Origin: Candidatus Neomicrothrix sp. UBA2131
Lineage (GTDB): Bacteria > Actinomycetota > Acidimicrobiia > Acidimicrobiales > MedAcidi-G1
Length of the DNA: 16,951 nt
Reading direction: 5' to 3'
NCBI GenBank assembly: GCA_002329075.1
Contig: DCXR01000078.1
Span: 282 to 17,232, forward strand
A program made the translations under genes and the position numbers. Of the stretch, positions 1-6,824 are shown piece by piece. Under the pieces are notes generated by a model. That model was not told the origin of the DNA. It saw only the letters and a program-made list of their open reading frames with translations, and searched no databases. Position 1 is the stretch's first letter; each line of letters opens with the position of its first letter.

Positions 1-3000
1 CATGCCGTCGCCGGGTTGGAAGCCACCGGTTCCCCCCTCCGGCGGAGGCTCGTCCCATTCGGTGACCGACCCGTCGGTGTCGATGTGGGTGTTCGAGAGC
101 GAGCCGTCCTCGTTCACACAACTCTCGACCGTCGTGCCGTCGTCGAGGGTGATGATGTCGCAGCCGGTGACCGGGTCCCTTTGGAAGTCGACGGGTTCCA
201 GGTCCTTGAGGTTGTCTGGAAGGTTCTCCGGTTGGTCCGCGCCTGGATCGAAGCTACCCATGTCGCCTCCGGGCATCCCTCCGCCGCCTTGCCCCATCGC
301 TGGTTCGTCCCATTCGGTGACCTCGCCATCGAGACCGACGTGGGTGCTGGTCATCGAACCATCGGGATTCGGACACGTCGTACCCTCGGACCCGTCGTCG
401 AAGGTGACGATCTCGCACCCGGTCTCCTGATCGAACTCCATCTCGACGGGCTGGAGGTCGCGCAACTCCTCAGGCACGTTGTCGGGCATCATGCCGCCGC
501 CGCCCATGTCTCCGCCCATGCCGCCGCCGCCCATGTCTCCGCCCATGCCCATACCACCCATGTCCGTGGGCATGCGGCGCTGCATCATGGGTGGAGGCTC
601 CTCCTCCCACTCCTGGACCTCGCCCGACTCATCGGTGAACGTGTTGGTGAAGGTCCCGTCCTGCTTCATGCAGCGGGAACTGGTGGTCCCGTCCTCGAAG
701 ATGACCTCCTCACAGCCGGTCTCCGGGTCGAACATCACGATCGCTGGGATCTTGCCGCGCATCTCGTCGGGCAGTTCGGCGCCACCCGGCATCATCTCGT
801 CCATGAAGTCCCCGGGGCCCATGCCCTCCTCGAAATTGCCGAAGCGGGCGGCGTCCCGGGCACTCATCGGTTCGTCGGGCGATCCCCGTGGGGCCATCAT
901 CGGATCCACGAAACCGGGTTCCTCCCATTCCTGGATCTCACCGTCCGTGCCCGTGAACGAGTTGGTGAACGAACCGTCTGCGTTCTCGCAGCGCGTTCCG
1001 GTCGAGCCGTCCTCGAATGTGAGCGACTCGCAGCCGGTCGCCTCGTCGAACTCGAACGACGTCGGCCGGAGGTCGCGCATCTCCTCGGGCATGTCGTCCG
1101 GGAACTGCTCGCCCGGTCCACCCATTCCGAAGCCCTCGTCGGGCGAAGTCATGCCCGAGAAGAGGTCGGTCGAATCCGGCGTCCGGCCGGGACCCCATCT
1201 CTGGACACCGCCGCGGCCGTCGACCCATTCGCCGCTGCCGTCAGGGCAGAGTTGGCCGCGGGTGCCGTTGGCATACACGACCCTCGAGCAGCCACCGTTC
1301 GGGTCGACGAACTGGTCGACCGGGTTCCCCCCGAAGAAGTCGGCGGCAATGGTCTGCTCGGTGGTCCGGTCGCGGTTCGGGTCGAAGTCCTCGAACCCGA
1401 GGTCGACCACCTGTGCCCTGAACTCCCAGGTTTCGAGTTCATTGGCGTCGACCCTGTCGAGCACGTCGTAGAACGAATCGCCTTCGTCACTGACCACCAC
1501 CTGGACGAAGTCGCCGAGGAACAGGTCCTTGGTCTCGGTCTCGAGCTCGAGCTCCTCCGCACGAATCTGTTCGGGAAGTTCGATCGGCTCGCTGAAGGCG
1601 ACCTCGAAGGTTGTGTCGATCTGCACGTCCTGCTGCTCGGTGCCGCGTTCCACCTCGACCTGCTGGGTGATGCTGCCCGCCTCGTCCACGTAGTCGAGTT
1701 GCGTCGATTCCTCCGTGACGGCCACCTCGATCTGGAGGTCGGCCGCCTTTTCGACGACAATGTGCTCTGTCGCTGTGGCGATCGAAACGATGGCATCCGT
1801 ACCGGTGGCGACATCAAGTGCCAGGTCCTGGGTCTCCTCCGAGATCTCGAAGCCGACCGAACCGGCCGCGTCCATCTCGACGGACGCGACGCCTGTCTCT
1901 GTCTGAACGGCAACGAACGCCTCGGAATCCGTTTCGATGTCGATCTCGGAAGCGTCGACCCGGACAATGGCCGTCGAGACACCGAACGATCCACGGATGG
2001 AGGCGACGACGCCGCCTTCGCCGGGTACGGCCTCGCTGCCCTGCAACGAGGTGCCGTCGGCTTGCGTGATCGTCCAGTTCCGGTCGGGGCTGGTGATGGC
2101 GAGAAGGAGCCCGCCCGTGCCGGTTCCTGCACCGCTGAACGGCTCGGGGAACGGCGCAGCACGGGAACTGATGGGGGTCAGGTCGATGGTGCCCTGCCCA
2201 CCGGCCCAGGCGTCGGCGGCCTCGTCGGGGTTGGTCGCAGCAAAGGCGAAGACCCAGGTGCCCTCCTTGACGTCCATGTCGATCCAGCGCAGCTCCCCCG
2301 GCCAGTTGGGGTCGTAGATGTAGACCCGGACGTTGGTCTGGTCGACCCACTCGAGTCGGTAGGGGAGGACGCTGTGCCCTCCATGCGACGAGTAGATGCC
2401 GATCGTGTACTGCTCGTTGCGTGGATCGGACAGGGAGCGGCCCAACTCGGCGACGATCGCCTTGATCGGCTGTTCCCGCCACTGGGCCGTGGCATCGATG
2501 ACATCGCCGAGGAACTGGGTGGCGAAGAGGCGGGAAAGGGAACGCTCGACCACACGGTCCCTGCGTATGTCGAAGGCAACGGGTTCCGTGCGGACCAGGA
2601 AGCGGTCGAGGAGTGCGACGGTCATGCCCTCGCAGACACCGCCGGACATGGCCTGGGCGACCATGTTGATCCATTCCGTGGCGGCCGGGGTCGGCGTGCA
2701 GGATCCTTCGGCCGAGCCACAGACGGCCTCAGCGCCGAACAGGGCGATTGCGTCGGCGGTGCTGAACTGCTGTCCGGTGTCGGCGGCGTAGTTGACGAAC
2801 GACCAGCCGTGCTCCTCGATCTCGAATCCGAGGGAACGCCCGCCGTCGTCGGTCTCGGCGTTGGACTCGGTCTCAACCCAGAGTTCCTCGAGGAACTTGT
2901 CGGCCTCCTCCTCGTCCATGACTTCGATCGTGGAGTGTCGGGCCAGGTCGCCTCCGCCCCCGCCACAAGCGGCAGCCACGAGGGCGCACGCGACCAGCAC

Positions 3001-3036
3001 ATGCCGTGTCGGGCCCCACGCTCCGCCCCTGTGCAC
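1..3036 (-). CDS. Large secreted lipoprotein with papain-like module and C-terminal Cys-pair repeats (3' end outside window)
   Basis: Reading down from 3036 the frame stays open for 1012 codons to the left edge, so the C-terminus is missing. The GTG start has a GGGGAGG ribosome site 5 nt upstream. The N-terminus is a lipoprotein signal: a basic stretch, a hydrophobic core and a lipobox-like VAAAC (Cys24) followed by five glycines, so the protein should be anchored outside the membrane. Residues about 110-250 hold GGVCEGM (Cys135), GGHS (His221) and IYDPNWPG (Asp242), in the order expected of a papain/C39-like cysteine peptidase fold, with Gln128 before the Cys. Residues about 270-550 are acidic and look beta-rich. 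From residue 576 on there are five Cys-pair repeats (see repeat entry). The coding assignment is firm because residue composition, signal peptide and repeats are all sensible in this frame. The peptidase call is inference and substrate is unknown. The gene is divergent from the lipoprotein at 3274. Confidence 0.88.
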   Translation of the reverse strand, partial: MHRGGAWGPTRHVLVACALVAAACGGGGGDLARHSTIEVMDEEEADKFLEELWVETESNAETDDGGRSLGFEIEEHGWSFVNYAADTGQQFSTADAIALFGAEAVCGSAEGSCTPTPAATEWINMVAQAMSGGVCEGMTVALLDRFLVRTEPVAFDIRRDRVVERSLSRLFATQFLGDVIDATAQWREQPIKAIVAELGRSLSDPRNEQYTIGIYSSHGGHSVLPYRLEWVDQTNVRVYIYDPNWPGELRWIDMDVKEGTWVFAFAATNPDEAADAWAGGQGTIDLTPISSRAAPFPEPFSGAGTGTGGLLLAITSPDRNWTITQADGTSLQGSEAVPGEGGVVASIRGSFGVSTAIVRVDASEIDIETDSEAFVAVQTETGVASVEMDAAGSVGFEISEETQDLALDVATGTDAIVSIATATEHIVVEKAADLQIEVAVTEESTQLDYVDEAGSITQQVEVERGTEQQDVQIDTTFEVAFSEPIELPEQIRAEELELETETKDLFLGDFVQVVVSDEGDSFYDVLDRVDANELETWEFRAQVVDLGFEDFDPNRDRTTEQTIAADFFGGNPVDQFVDPNGGCSRVVYANGTRGQLCPDGSGEWVDGRGGVQRWGPGRTPDSTDLFSGMTSPDEGFGMGGPGEQFPDDMPEEMRDLRPTSFEFDEATGCESLTFEDGSTGTRCENADGSFTNSFTGTDGEIQEWEEPGFVDPMMAPRGSPDEPMSARDAARFGNFEEGMGPGDFMDEMMPGGAELPDEMRGKIPAIVMFDPETGCEEVIFEDGTTSSRCMKQDGTFTNTFTDESGEVQEWEEEPPPMMQRRMPTDMGGMGMGGDMGGGGMGGDMGGGGMMPDNVPEELRDLQPVEMEFDQETGCEIVTFDDGSEGTTCPNPDGSMTSTHVGLDGEVTEWDEPAMGQGGGGMPGGDMGSFDPGADQPENLPDNLKDLEPVDFQRDPVTGCDIITLDDGTTVESCVNEDGSLSNTHIDTDGSVTEWDEPPPEGGTGGFQPGDGM
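46..1311 (-). repeat. Five tandem ~58-residue protein repeats with invariant C-x13-C pairs
   Basis: The units lie at 1189-1311 (degenerate), 916-1089, 595-771, 301-474 and 46-219. Cysteines fall at residues 583/597, 669/683, 775/789, 874/888 and 959/973, always exactly 14 apart. Units 2-5 begin with a short P-E-E-M-R-D-L-x-P-like segment, then (T)GC(E/D), F(E/D)DG(S/T), the second Cys, a DGS/DGT turn, (S/T)N(T/S), a DGE/DGS turn, and end EW(D/E)E. Starts are spaced unevenly (Cys to Cys 86, 106, 99 and 85 residues) because linkers vary. The paired cysteines probably form one disulfide per unit outside the cell. I do not recognise the family. Confidence 0.85.
491..544 (-). repeat. Perfect 27-bp tandem duplication encoding a Met/Gly-rich linker
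   Basis: A 27-base unit occurs twice without mismatch at 491-517 and 518-544. On the minus strand it encodes a nine-residue Gly/Met/Asp unit (GGDMGGGGM-like) between repeat units 3 and 4 of the large lipoprotein. It looks like a recent in-frame slippage or duplication event that lengthened a flexible linker. Confidence 0.9.
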
Positions 3037-3041
3037 CTTCG

Positions 3042-3048
3042 CCTCCCC
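3042..3048 (-). promoter_or_regulatory. Ribosome binding site GGGGAGG deciding the GTG start of the large lipoprotein
   Basis: On the minus strand GGGGAGG lies 5 nt before GTG at 3036-3034. It supports this start over the in-frame GTG at 3000, which would cut off the basic n-region of the signal peptide. Confidence 0.7.
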
Positions 3049-3233
3049 TGGATGTCCGGAGGGAGCATCTTTGCAGAAAGAGATGGTCGTTGCCAGCGGT
3101 GCGGATCGGGCGGAGTCTCGCCGAAAACACAGCGGCTGTGACGGCATTCACCGCCACTTCGTGGGAAAGATCCGAGCCGGGCGTGTACATGGGTAGGATG
3201 ATGGAGACGTTCACGAGACGGTCGTGACAGATC

Positions 3234-3248
3234 GCTGCAGTGTGCAGC
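3234..3248. promoter_or_regulatory. Perfect short palindrome GCTGCA-gtg-TGCAGC in the divergent lipoprotein intergenic region
   Basis: The 237-bp gap between the divergent lipoprotein genes (3037-3273) contains this 6-bp inverted repeat with a 3-nt centre. It lies about 25 nt before the plus-strand start. It could be a small operator or an mRNA hairpin; nothing else identifies it. A TAGGAT hexamer at 3194-3199 could be a -10 box for the plus-strand gene, but I see no matching -35. Confidence 0.3.
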
Positions 3249-3273
3249 CACCGATGTCAACCGAGTGAACCTC

Positions 3274-3885
3274 ATGCCCCTGATGACCCTTCTTCGCCCA
3301 GTCGCCGCGCTGACTGCCGTGCTGGTCCTCGCGACCGGTTGCCGGTCGACGGACCTCGGCGCCCCGGTTTCCGGCGAGTTCGCAGCGCCCACCACGACGA
3401 CGGTCGTGCCCGCCACCACGACCGCGGCACCCACCACGACGACGGTCGTGCCCGCCACCACGACCGCGGCACCCACCACGACGCTTTCTCCGACCACGAC
3501 GACGCTTCCCATGATGGAGTTCATCGCACATCCACGGGTGGAGGATCCCGTCGAGGCCGACACGGACACGGGACCCCCCACGCTGCGCGAGTTGATCGAG
3601 ACCTACCTCAAGCCCGAGGACCACGCCTGGGCCGAAGAGGTGGCGTTCTGCGAGTCCAGCGCCCAGCCCGACGATGTGTTCAGCTTCGCCGTCAACCGGT
3701 CGAGTCGTGCCGCCGGCTGGTTCCAGCACCTTCCCAAGTTCTGGGAGGAAAGGACCGAAGCGGCGGGCATCGCCGGTGCCTCGATCGCCGACCCGGTCGC
3801 CCAGGTGCAGGTGGCCGCCTATCTCCTCTACGAGACCTCCGGCGGCAGGTACCACTGGGTCCAGTCGAAGGCCTGCTGGGGCTGA
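3274..3885 (+). CDS. Lysozyme/transglycosylase-like lipoprotein with Thr/Pro linker
   Basis: 203 residues. Residues 1-23 form a lipoprotein signal ending ATGC (Cys23 lipidated). Residues about 37-75 are a Thr/Pro/Ala-rich linker containing a duplicated 14-residue unit. Residues about 95-203 match the small lysozyme-like transglycosylase domain common in Actinobacteria: a CESS motif with Glu127 as likely catalytic acid, then a GWFQHLPKFW motif, IADPVAQVQVAAYLL, and a terminal HW...CW. Cys126 and Cys201 could pair. The expected role is cleavage of peptidoglycan glycan strands at the cell surface. Start choice is uncertain: ATG 3274 has only a weak GAG 8 nt upstream. GTG 3265 and ATG 3283 are in frame and also leave a workable signal peptide. 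It stands alone, divergent from the large lipoprotein and 112 bp before the exporter operon. Confidence 0.85.
   Translation: MPLMTLLRPVAALTAVLVLATGCRSTDLGAPVSGEFAAPTTTTVVPATTTAAPTTTTVVPATTTAAPTTTLSPTTTTLPMMEFIAHPRVEDPVEADTDTGPPTLRELIETYLKPEDHAWAEEVAFCESSAQPDDVFSFAVNRSSRAAGWFQHLPKFWEERTEAAGIAGASIADPVAQVQVAAYLLYETSGGRYHWVQSKACWG
3391..3474 (+). repeat. Perfect 42-bp tandem repeat (two copies) coding a Thr-rich linker
   Basis: Copies at 3391-3432 and 3433-3474 are identical, and a third partial copy begins at 3475. Each encodes 14 residues (TTTTVVPATTTAAP). It forms an extended, probably flexible spacer between lipid anchor and enzyme domain. The exact identity points to recent duplication, and copy number may vary between strains. 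Confidence 0.95.
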
Positions 3886-3911
3886 GTCCCTCCACCGGCT
3901 CGGGGCCCTGA

Positions 3912-3937
3912 TCCGACCTGAGCCGTCGAGCGTCGGA
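3912..3937. promoter_or_regulatory. Inverted repeat TCCGAC-N14-GTCGGA upstream of the exporter operon
   Basis: Six-base arms at 3912-3917 and 3932-3937 are exact inverse complements with centres 20 bp apart, about two helical turns. The repeat covers the region where a -35 box would lie for the TAGGGT at 3941, so it is a reasonable operator candidate for a dimeric repressor. No regulator gene is visible nearby. Confidence 0.35.
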
Positions 3938-3940
3938 CGT

Positions 3941-3946
3941 TAGGGT
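3941..3946 (+). promoter_or_regulatory. Candidate -10 box TAGGGT for the exporter operon
   Basis: TAGGGT fits TANNNT. A start point about 7 nt downstream would fall on or next to the GTG at 3954, giving a nearly leaderless transcript beginning with the short leader ORF. No good -35 element is seen. Confidence 0.45.
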
Positions 3947-3953
3947 GCCCGCC

Positions 3954-4001
3954 GTGACCGTGTTCGAACTGACGGGGCTCCGCAAGGAGTTAGGCGAGTG
4001 A
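3954..4001 (+). CDS. 15-residue leader ORF overlapping the first exporter ATPase
   Basis: GTG at 3954 opens a 15-codon frame reading MTVFELTGLRKELGE and stopping at TGA 3999-4001. The stop overlaps the GTG start of the ATPase (3998) by four bases, GTGA. The AAGGAG ribosome site of the ATPase lies inside it. Start placement just after TAGGGT suggests it is translated from the transcript 5' end and may couple to ATPase translation. Its sequence resembles the first strand of an ABC ATPase (V-x-E-L-T-G-L-R-K), so it could instead be a relic of one. Not proven to be translated. Confidence 0.4.
   Translation: MTVFELTGLRKELGE
3984..3989 (+). promoter_or_regulatory. Ribosome binding site AAGGAG for the first exporter ATPase
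   Basis: AAGGAG lies 8 nt before GTG at 3998 and fixes that start. It is the strongest such site in the exporter operon and sits inside the leader ORF. Confidence 0.75.
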
Positions 4002-4960
4002 ATGCAGGAGCACAGCCGCTGGTTCGGTTGTCGTCACTCACCAAGCAGTACCCGGAAGTGGCGGCGTTGCGTGGGATAACACTCGAAGTTCCGCATGGCG
4101 TGGTGGGTTTGGTGGGACCAAACGGTGCCGGCAAGAGCACCTTGATGAAGATCCTCCTGGGTTTGGTCGAGGCGACGAGCGGAACCGCTGAGGTGCTCGG
4201 GTTTGACGCAAATACCGAGGGGCTGCGCATTCGTGAGCAGGTCGGCTACATGCCCGAACACGACTGCCTGCCCACCGATCTGTCCGCCACCCAGTTCGTC
4301 ATCCACCTGGCTCGCATGAGCGGCCTCCCGGCGACAGTGGCACGGGAACGGGCGGCGGAGACGCTGCGCCACGTCGGCCTGTTCGAGGAGCGCTATCGCC
4401 ACATCGGTGGCTACTCCACTGGCATGAAGCAGCGGGTGAAGTTGGCCCAGGCTTTGGTGCACGATCCAAAGCTGTTGTTTCTCGACGAGCCGACCAATGG
4501 TCTCGACCCGGATGGGCGGGACGACATGTTGGGCCTGATCGAGCGCACCGGCACGGACTTTGGCATTTCGGTGATCATGTCGTCGCATCTACTCGGAGAA
4601 ATCGAGAGTGTGTGTGACTCGCTGGTTCTCATCGAAGAAGGCAGGTTGGATCGCGCCGGAGCGGTAGCCAAGTTCACCGGATTGGGCAATGTCCTGGCCG
4701 TGGAGGTCGATCGAGATCCGGAACTTCTTGTCAATCGAATGATCGCCCACGACGTGAAGGCCCGGGTTGACGGGCGAATCATCGAAGTTGAGTTGCCGGA
4801 TGGGAGCGCCACGGCTGAGGTCGCGCTCATGCGACTGGTGGTCGACTCGGTGGTCGATCTGGGCCTGCCCCTGGTGCGGTTGGCTCGGCAACGTCACACG
4901 CTCCGTGACATGTTCCGCAACGATGATCCCTCCGCAAGCGGCAACGTGGAGGCGGTCTGA
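3998..4960 (+). CDS. ABC-2-type exporter, ATP-binding protein 1
   Basis: 320 residues, starting at GTG with AAGGAG upstream. It has every nucleotide-binding element in order: Walker A GPNGAGKST (40-48), signature YSTGMKQR (139-146) in place of LSGGQ, Walker B LLFLDEP with Asp163 and Glu164, and switch His197 in SSHLLGE. The last ~100 residues form the extra C-terminal domain usual in exporter ATPases of the CcmA/multidrug type. It should hydrolyse ATP on the inner face of the membrane to power the partner permease. Its TGA shares one base with the ATG of the permease at 4960, so the two are probably translationally coupled. The cargo cannot be told from sequence. Confidence 0.93.
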   Translation: MNAGAQPLVRLSSLTKQYPEVAALRGITLEVPHGVVGLVGPNGAGKSTLMKILLGLVEATSGTAEVLGFDANTEGLRIREQVGYMPEHDCLPTDLSATQFVIHLARMSGLPATVARERAAETLRHVGLFEERYRHIGGYSTGMKQRVKLAQALVHDPKLLFLDEPTNGLDPDGRDDMLGLIERTGTDFGISVIMSSHLLGEIESVCDSLVLIEEGRLDRAGAVAKFTGLGNVLAVEVDRDPELLVNRMIAHDVKARVDGRIIEVELPDGSATAEVALMRLVVDSVVDLGLPLVRLARQRHTLRDMFRNDDPSASGNVEAV

Positions 4961-5880
4961 TGGCGAACCTAGGTGAGGCACCTCAGTCGCGAGGCGTGGT
5001 CTACGACCTGGGTTACCGCAACTACGACGGACCCCGTCTGGGGCGCCGCTACGCGATCCGTTCCCTCTACGTGTTGAGCCTGCGCAACACATTCGGACTC
5101 GGACGCGGCACCTTGCCAAAGGTCCTCGCGTTCGGACTCGCCCTCATCGCCCTCCTGCCTGCCATCTTCACGGTGGCCTTCGGTGCGCTGGCCGGAGAGG
5201 ACTTCGAGCTTGTCGAACACCACGAATACTTCGGGTTCATCGGGATCGTCATCGTGTTGTTCGTAGCCGCCATGGCGTCAGATCTGGTTGGAAACGATCG
5301 CAGGAACAACACCCTTCCCCTCTACTTCTCACGCCCCATCGAACGCGACGACTACCTGCTGGCCAAGATCGCCGCTCTGGCAACGGCCCTGATGTCGCTC
5401 ACGCTGGTTCCCCAACTCCTTGTATTCGTAGGCAATTGGCTCGGTGCCACCGACGGCACCGAATGGTTGGGTGACAACATCTCGGACATATGGCGTATCG
5501 GGGCAAGTTCGACGCTTGCGAGTGTGCAACTCGCGGTAATCGGTCTGGCCATCGCGATGTTCACGACTCGACGGGCATTCGCTCTCACCAGCGTGCTCGC
5601 CGCCCTGTGGTTCTCGGTCGTCTTCACTGGCGTTCTGGTGGCGGTTCTGGGTCCCGGATGGGCCGCAGTCGCCATGCTCGCCACTCCGGGCTATGCAATG
5701 AACGCCACCACATATGTCATCTTCGACGCTGTCCCGGCGCGTGCGGATCGGCTGGGCGAAATGGCCGATCAGGTCGCCTACGCCGACCTTCCCGGCTGGA
5801 CGTGGATCGTGGCGCTGGTCGCTCAGACCGCCGTTGCGCTGTTCTTTGCCATCCGCCGCTATCGCAAGGTCACGCTGTGA
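4960..5880 (+). CDS. ABC-2-type exporter, permease 1
   Basis: 306 residues. A ~50-residue cytoplasmic N-terminus containing YDLGYRNYDGPRLGRR is followed by about six hydrophobic segments near residues 54-78, 90-109, 133-160, 182-201, 208-231 and 278-297. The cytoplasmic loop RRNNTLPLYFSRPIERDDYLLAK (about 114-136) is the usual ABC-2 permease signature. The start shares one base with the preceding stop, and the stop overlaps the next gene by four bases (GTGA), so this is the second member of a coupled operon. Role: membrane channel half of an exporter. Substrate unknown. Confidence 0.88.
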   Translation: MANLGEAPQSRGVVYDLGYRNYDGPRLGRRYAIRSLYVLSLRNTFGLGRGTLPKVLAFGLALIALLPAIFTVAFGALAGEDFELVEHHEYFGFIGIVIVLFVAAMASDLVGNDRRNNTLPLYFSRPIERDDYLLAKIAALATALMSLTLVPQLLVFVGNWLGATDGTEWLGDNISDIWRIGASSTLASVQLAVIGLAIAMFTTRRAFALTSVLAALWFSVVFTGVLVAVLGPGWAAVAMLATPGYAMNATTYVIFDAVPARADRLGEMADQVAYADLPGWTWIVALVAQTAVALFFAIRRYRKVTL

Positions 5881-6824
5881 ACTCCGCTGCTGCTCCGCCA
5901 TCGCCGGAACCGCATGCAGCGATCTCGGTACGATCGGCATCTCGTTGGTACGGAGACCTGGTGGCCGTCAACGACATCTCGTTCGAACTCGAGCCCGGGA
6001 TCACGGGCCTGCTCGGCCCCAACGGTGCCGGCAAGTCGACACTGCTGCACATGATGGCGGGCCTTCTCGAGCCTTCCTCGGGCGAGGTCCTGGTGAATGG
6101 CGAGCCATCCTGGAAGAACGCCACCATGTACAGCAACATCGGTCTCGTTCCCGAACGCGAGGTCACCTACCCGTTCCTTTCGGCCTGGGAGTACGCCCTG
6201 GCCAGCGCCCGGCTCCACCAGCTTCCCCAACCTGAAGTTGCAGCCCAGGCGGCGATCGACATGGTTGAGCTCGGCGACGCCATGCATCGCAAGATGAGCG
6301 GCTACTCGAAGGGCATGCGTCAACGAGCCAAGATCGCCGCCGCTCTCGTCCACGATCCCGACATCCTGATCCTCGACGAACCGTTCAACGGTACTGATCC
6401 CCGTCAGCGGCTCCAGATGAACACGATGCTCAAGGAACTGGGGGACTCTGGCCGAACCATCGTCTTCTCCTCCCACATCCTCGAAGATGTCGAAGACCTC
6501 GCCGAAGACGTCCTCGTCGTCATCGGTGGCCGCCTGGGCGCTGCCGGCAACTTCCGTCAGATCCGTCGCCTCATGACCAGCCGGCCCCATGCCTTCACCA
6601 TCAGGTCCAGTGACAATCGCGCCCTTGCCGCCGCACTGGTTGATCGGCCCCATGTGGCTCTTGTTTCGTTTGACAGCGACGCCATGGAAGTCCAGACGAC
6701 CGACTTCGGTGCCTTCACCGAAACCATCGCACCCCTCGTCCAATCAAGTGGCGTTGCGCTCCATGAACTTCAACCCGCAGATGATTCCCTCGAGAACGTC
6801 TTCGCCTACCTGGTGGCCCGATGA
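5877..6824 (+). CDS. ABC-2-type exporter, ATP-binding protein 2
   Basis: 315 residues from GTG 5877. The open frame runs further upstream, but that part is the shadow of permease 1 and homology begins right after this GTG. Walker A is GPNGAGKST (47-55), the signature is GYSKGMRQR (142-150), Walker B is ILILDEP with Asp167 and Glu168, the D-loop region reads FNGTDP, and the switch His is His200 in SSHILED. A ~90-residue C-terminal domain follows. It overlaps permease 1 by GTGA and permease 2 by ATGA. It is clearly different from ATPase 1, so the operon probably encodes a heteromeric transporter or two paired exporters rather than a recent duplication. Confidence 0.93.
   Translation: MNSAAAPPSPEPHAAISVRSASRWYGDLVAVNDISFELEPGITGLLGPNGAGKSTLLHMMAGLLEPSSGEVLVNGEPSWKNATMYSNIGLVPEREVTYPFLSAWEYALASARLHQLPQPEVAAQAAIDMVELGDAMHRKMSGYSKGMRQRAKIAAALVHDPDILILDEPFNGTDPRQRLQMNTMLKELGDSGRTIVFSSHILEDVEDLAEDVLVVIGGRLGAAGNFRQIRRLMTSRPHAFTIRSSDNRALAAALVDRPHVALVSFDSDAMEVQTTDFGAFTETIAPLVQSSGVALHELQPADDSLENVFAYLVAR

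Noticed and set aside
491..544. CRISPR-like or regulatory short repeat array
   Set aside because: The two 27-bp copies abut with no spacers and are in frame as coding sequence for a linker.
16..3141. A 1041-codon open frame on the plus strand across the left end
   Set aside because: It is codon-aligned antisense to the large lipoprotein and has low-complexity Arg/Val/Gly/Leu/His-rich content with no domain. The minus-strand reading has a signal peptide, ribosome site and regular repeats.
2873..3214. Minus-strand 113-codon frame whose first ~35 residues look fairly protein-like
   Set aside because: It overlaps the lipoprotein start in another frame and turns into Arg/Gly-rich shadow sequence after about 40 residues, and I see no ribosome site.
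5490..5876. N-terminal extension of the second ATPase frame to 5490
   Set aside because: This part lies inside permease 1 in another frame and has shadow composition. The ABC ATPase sequence starts right after GTG 5877.
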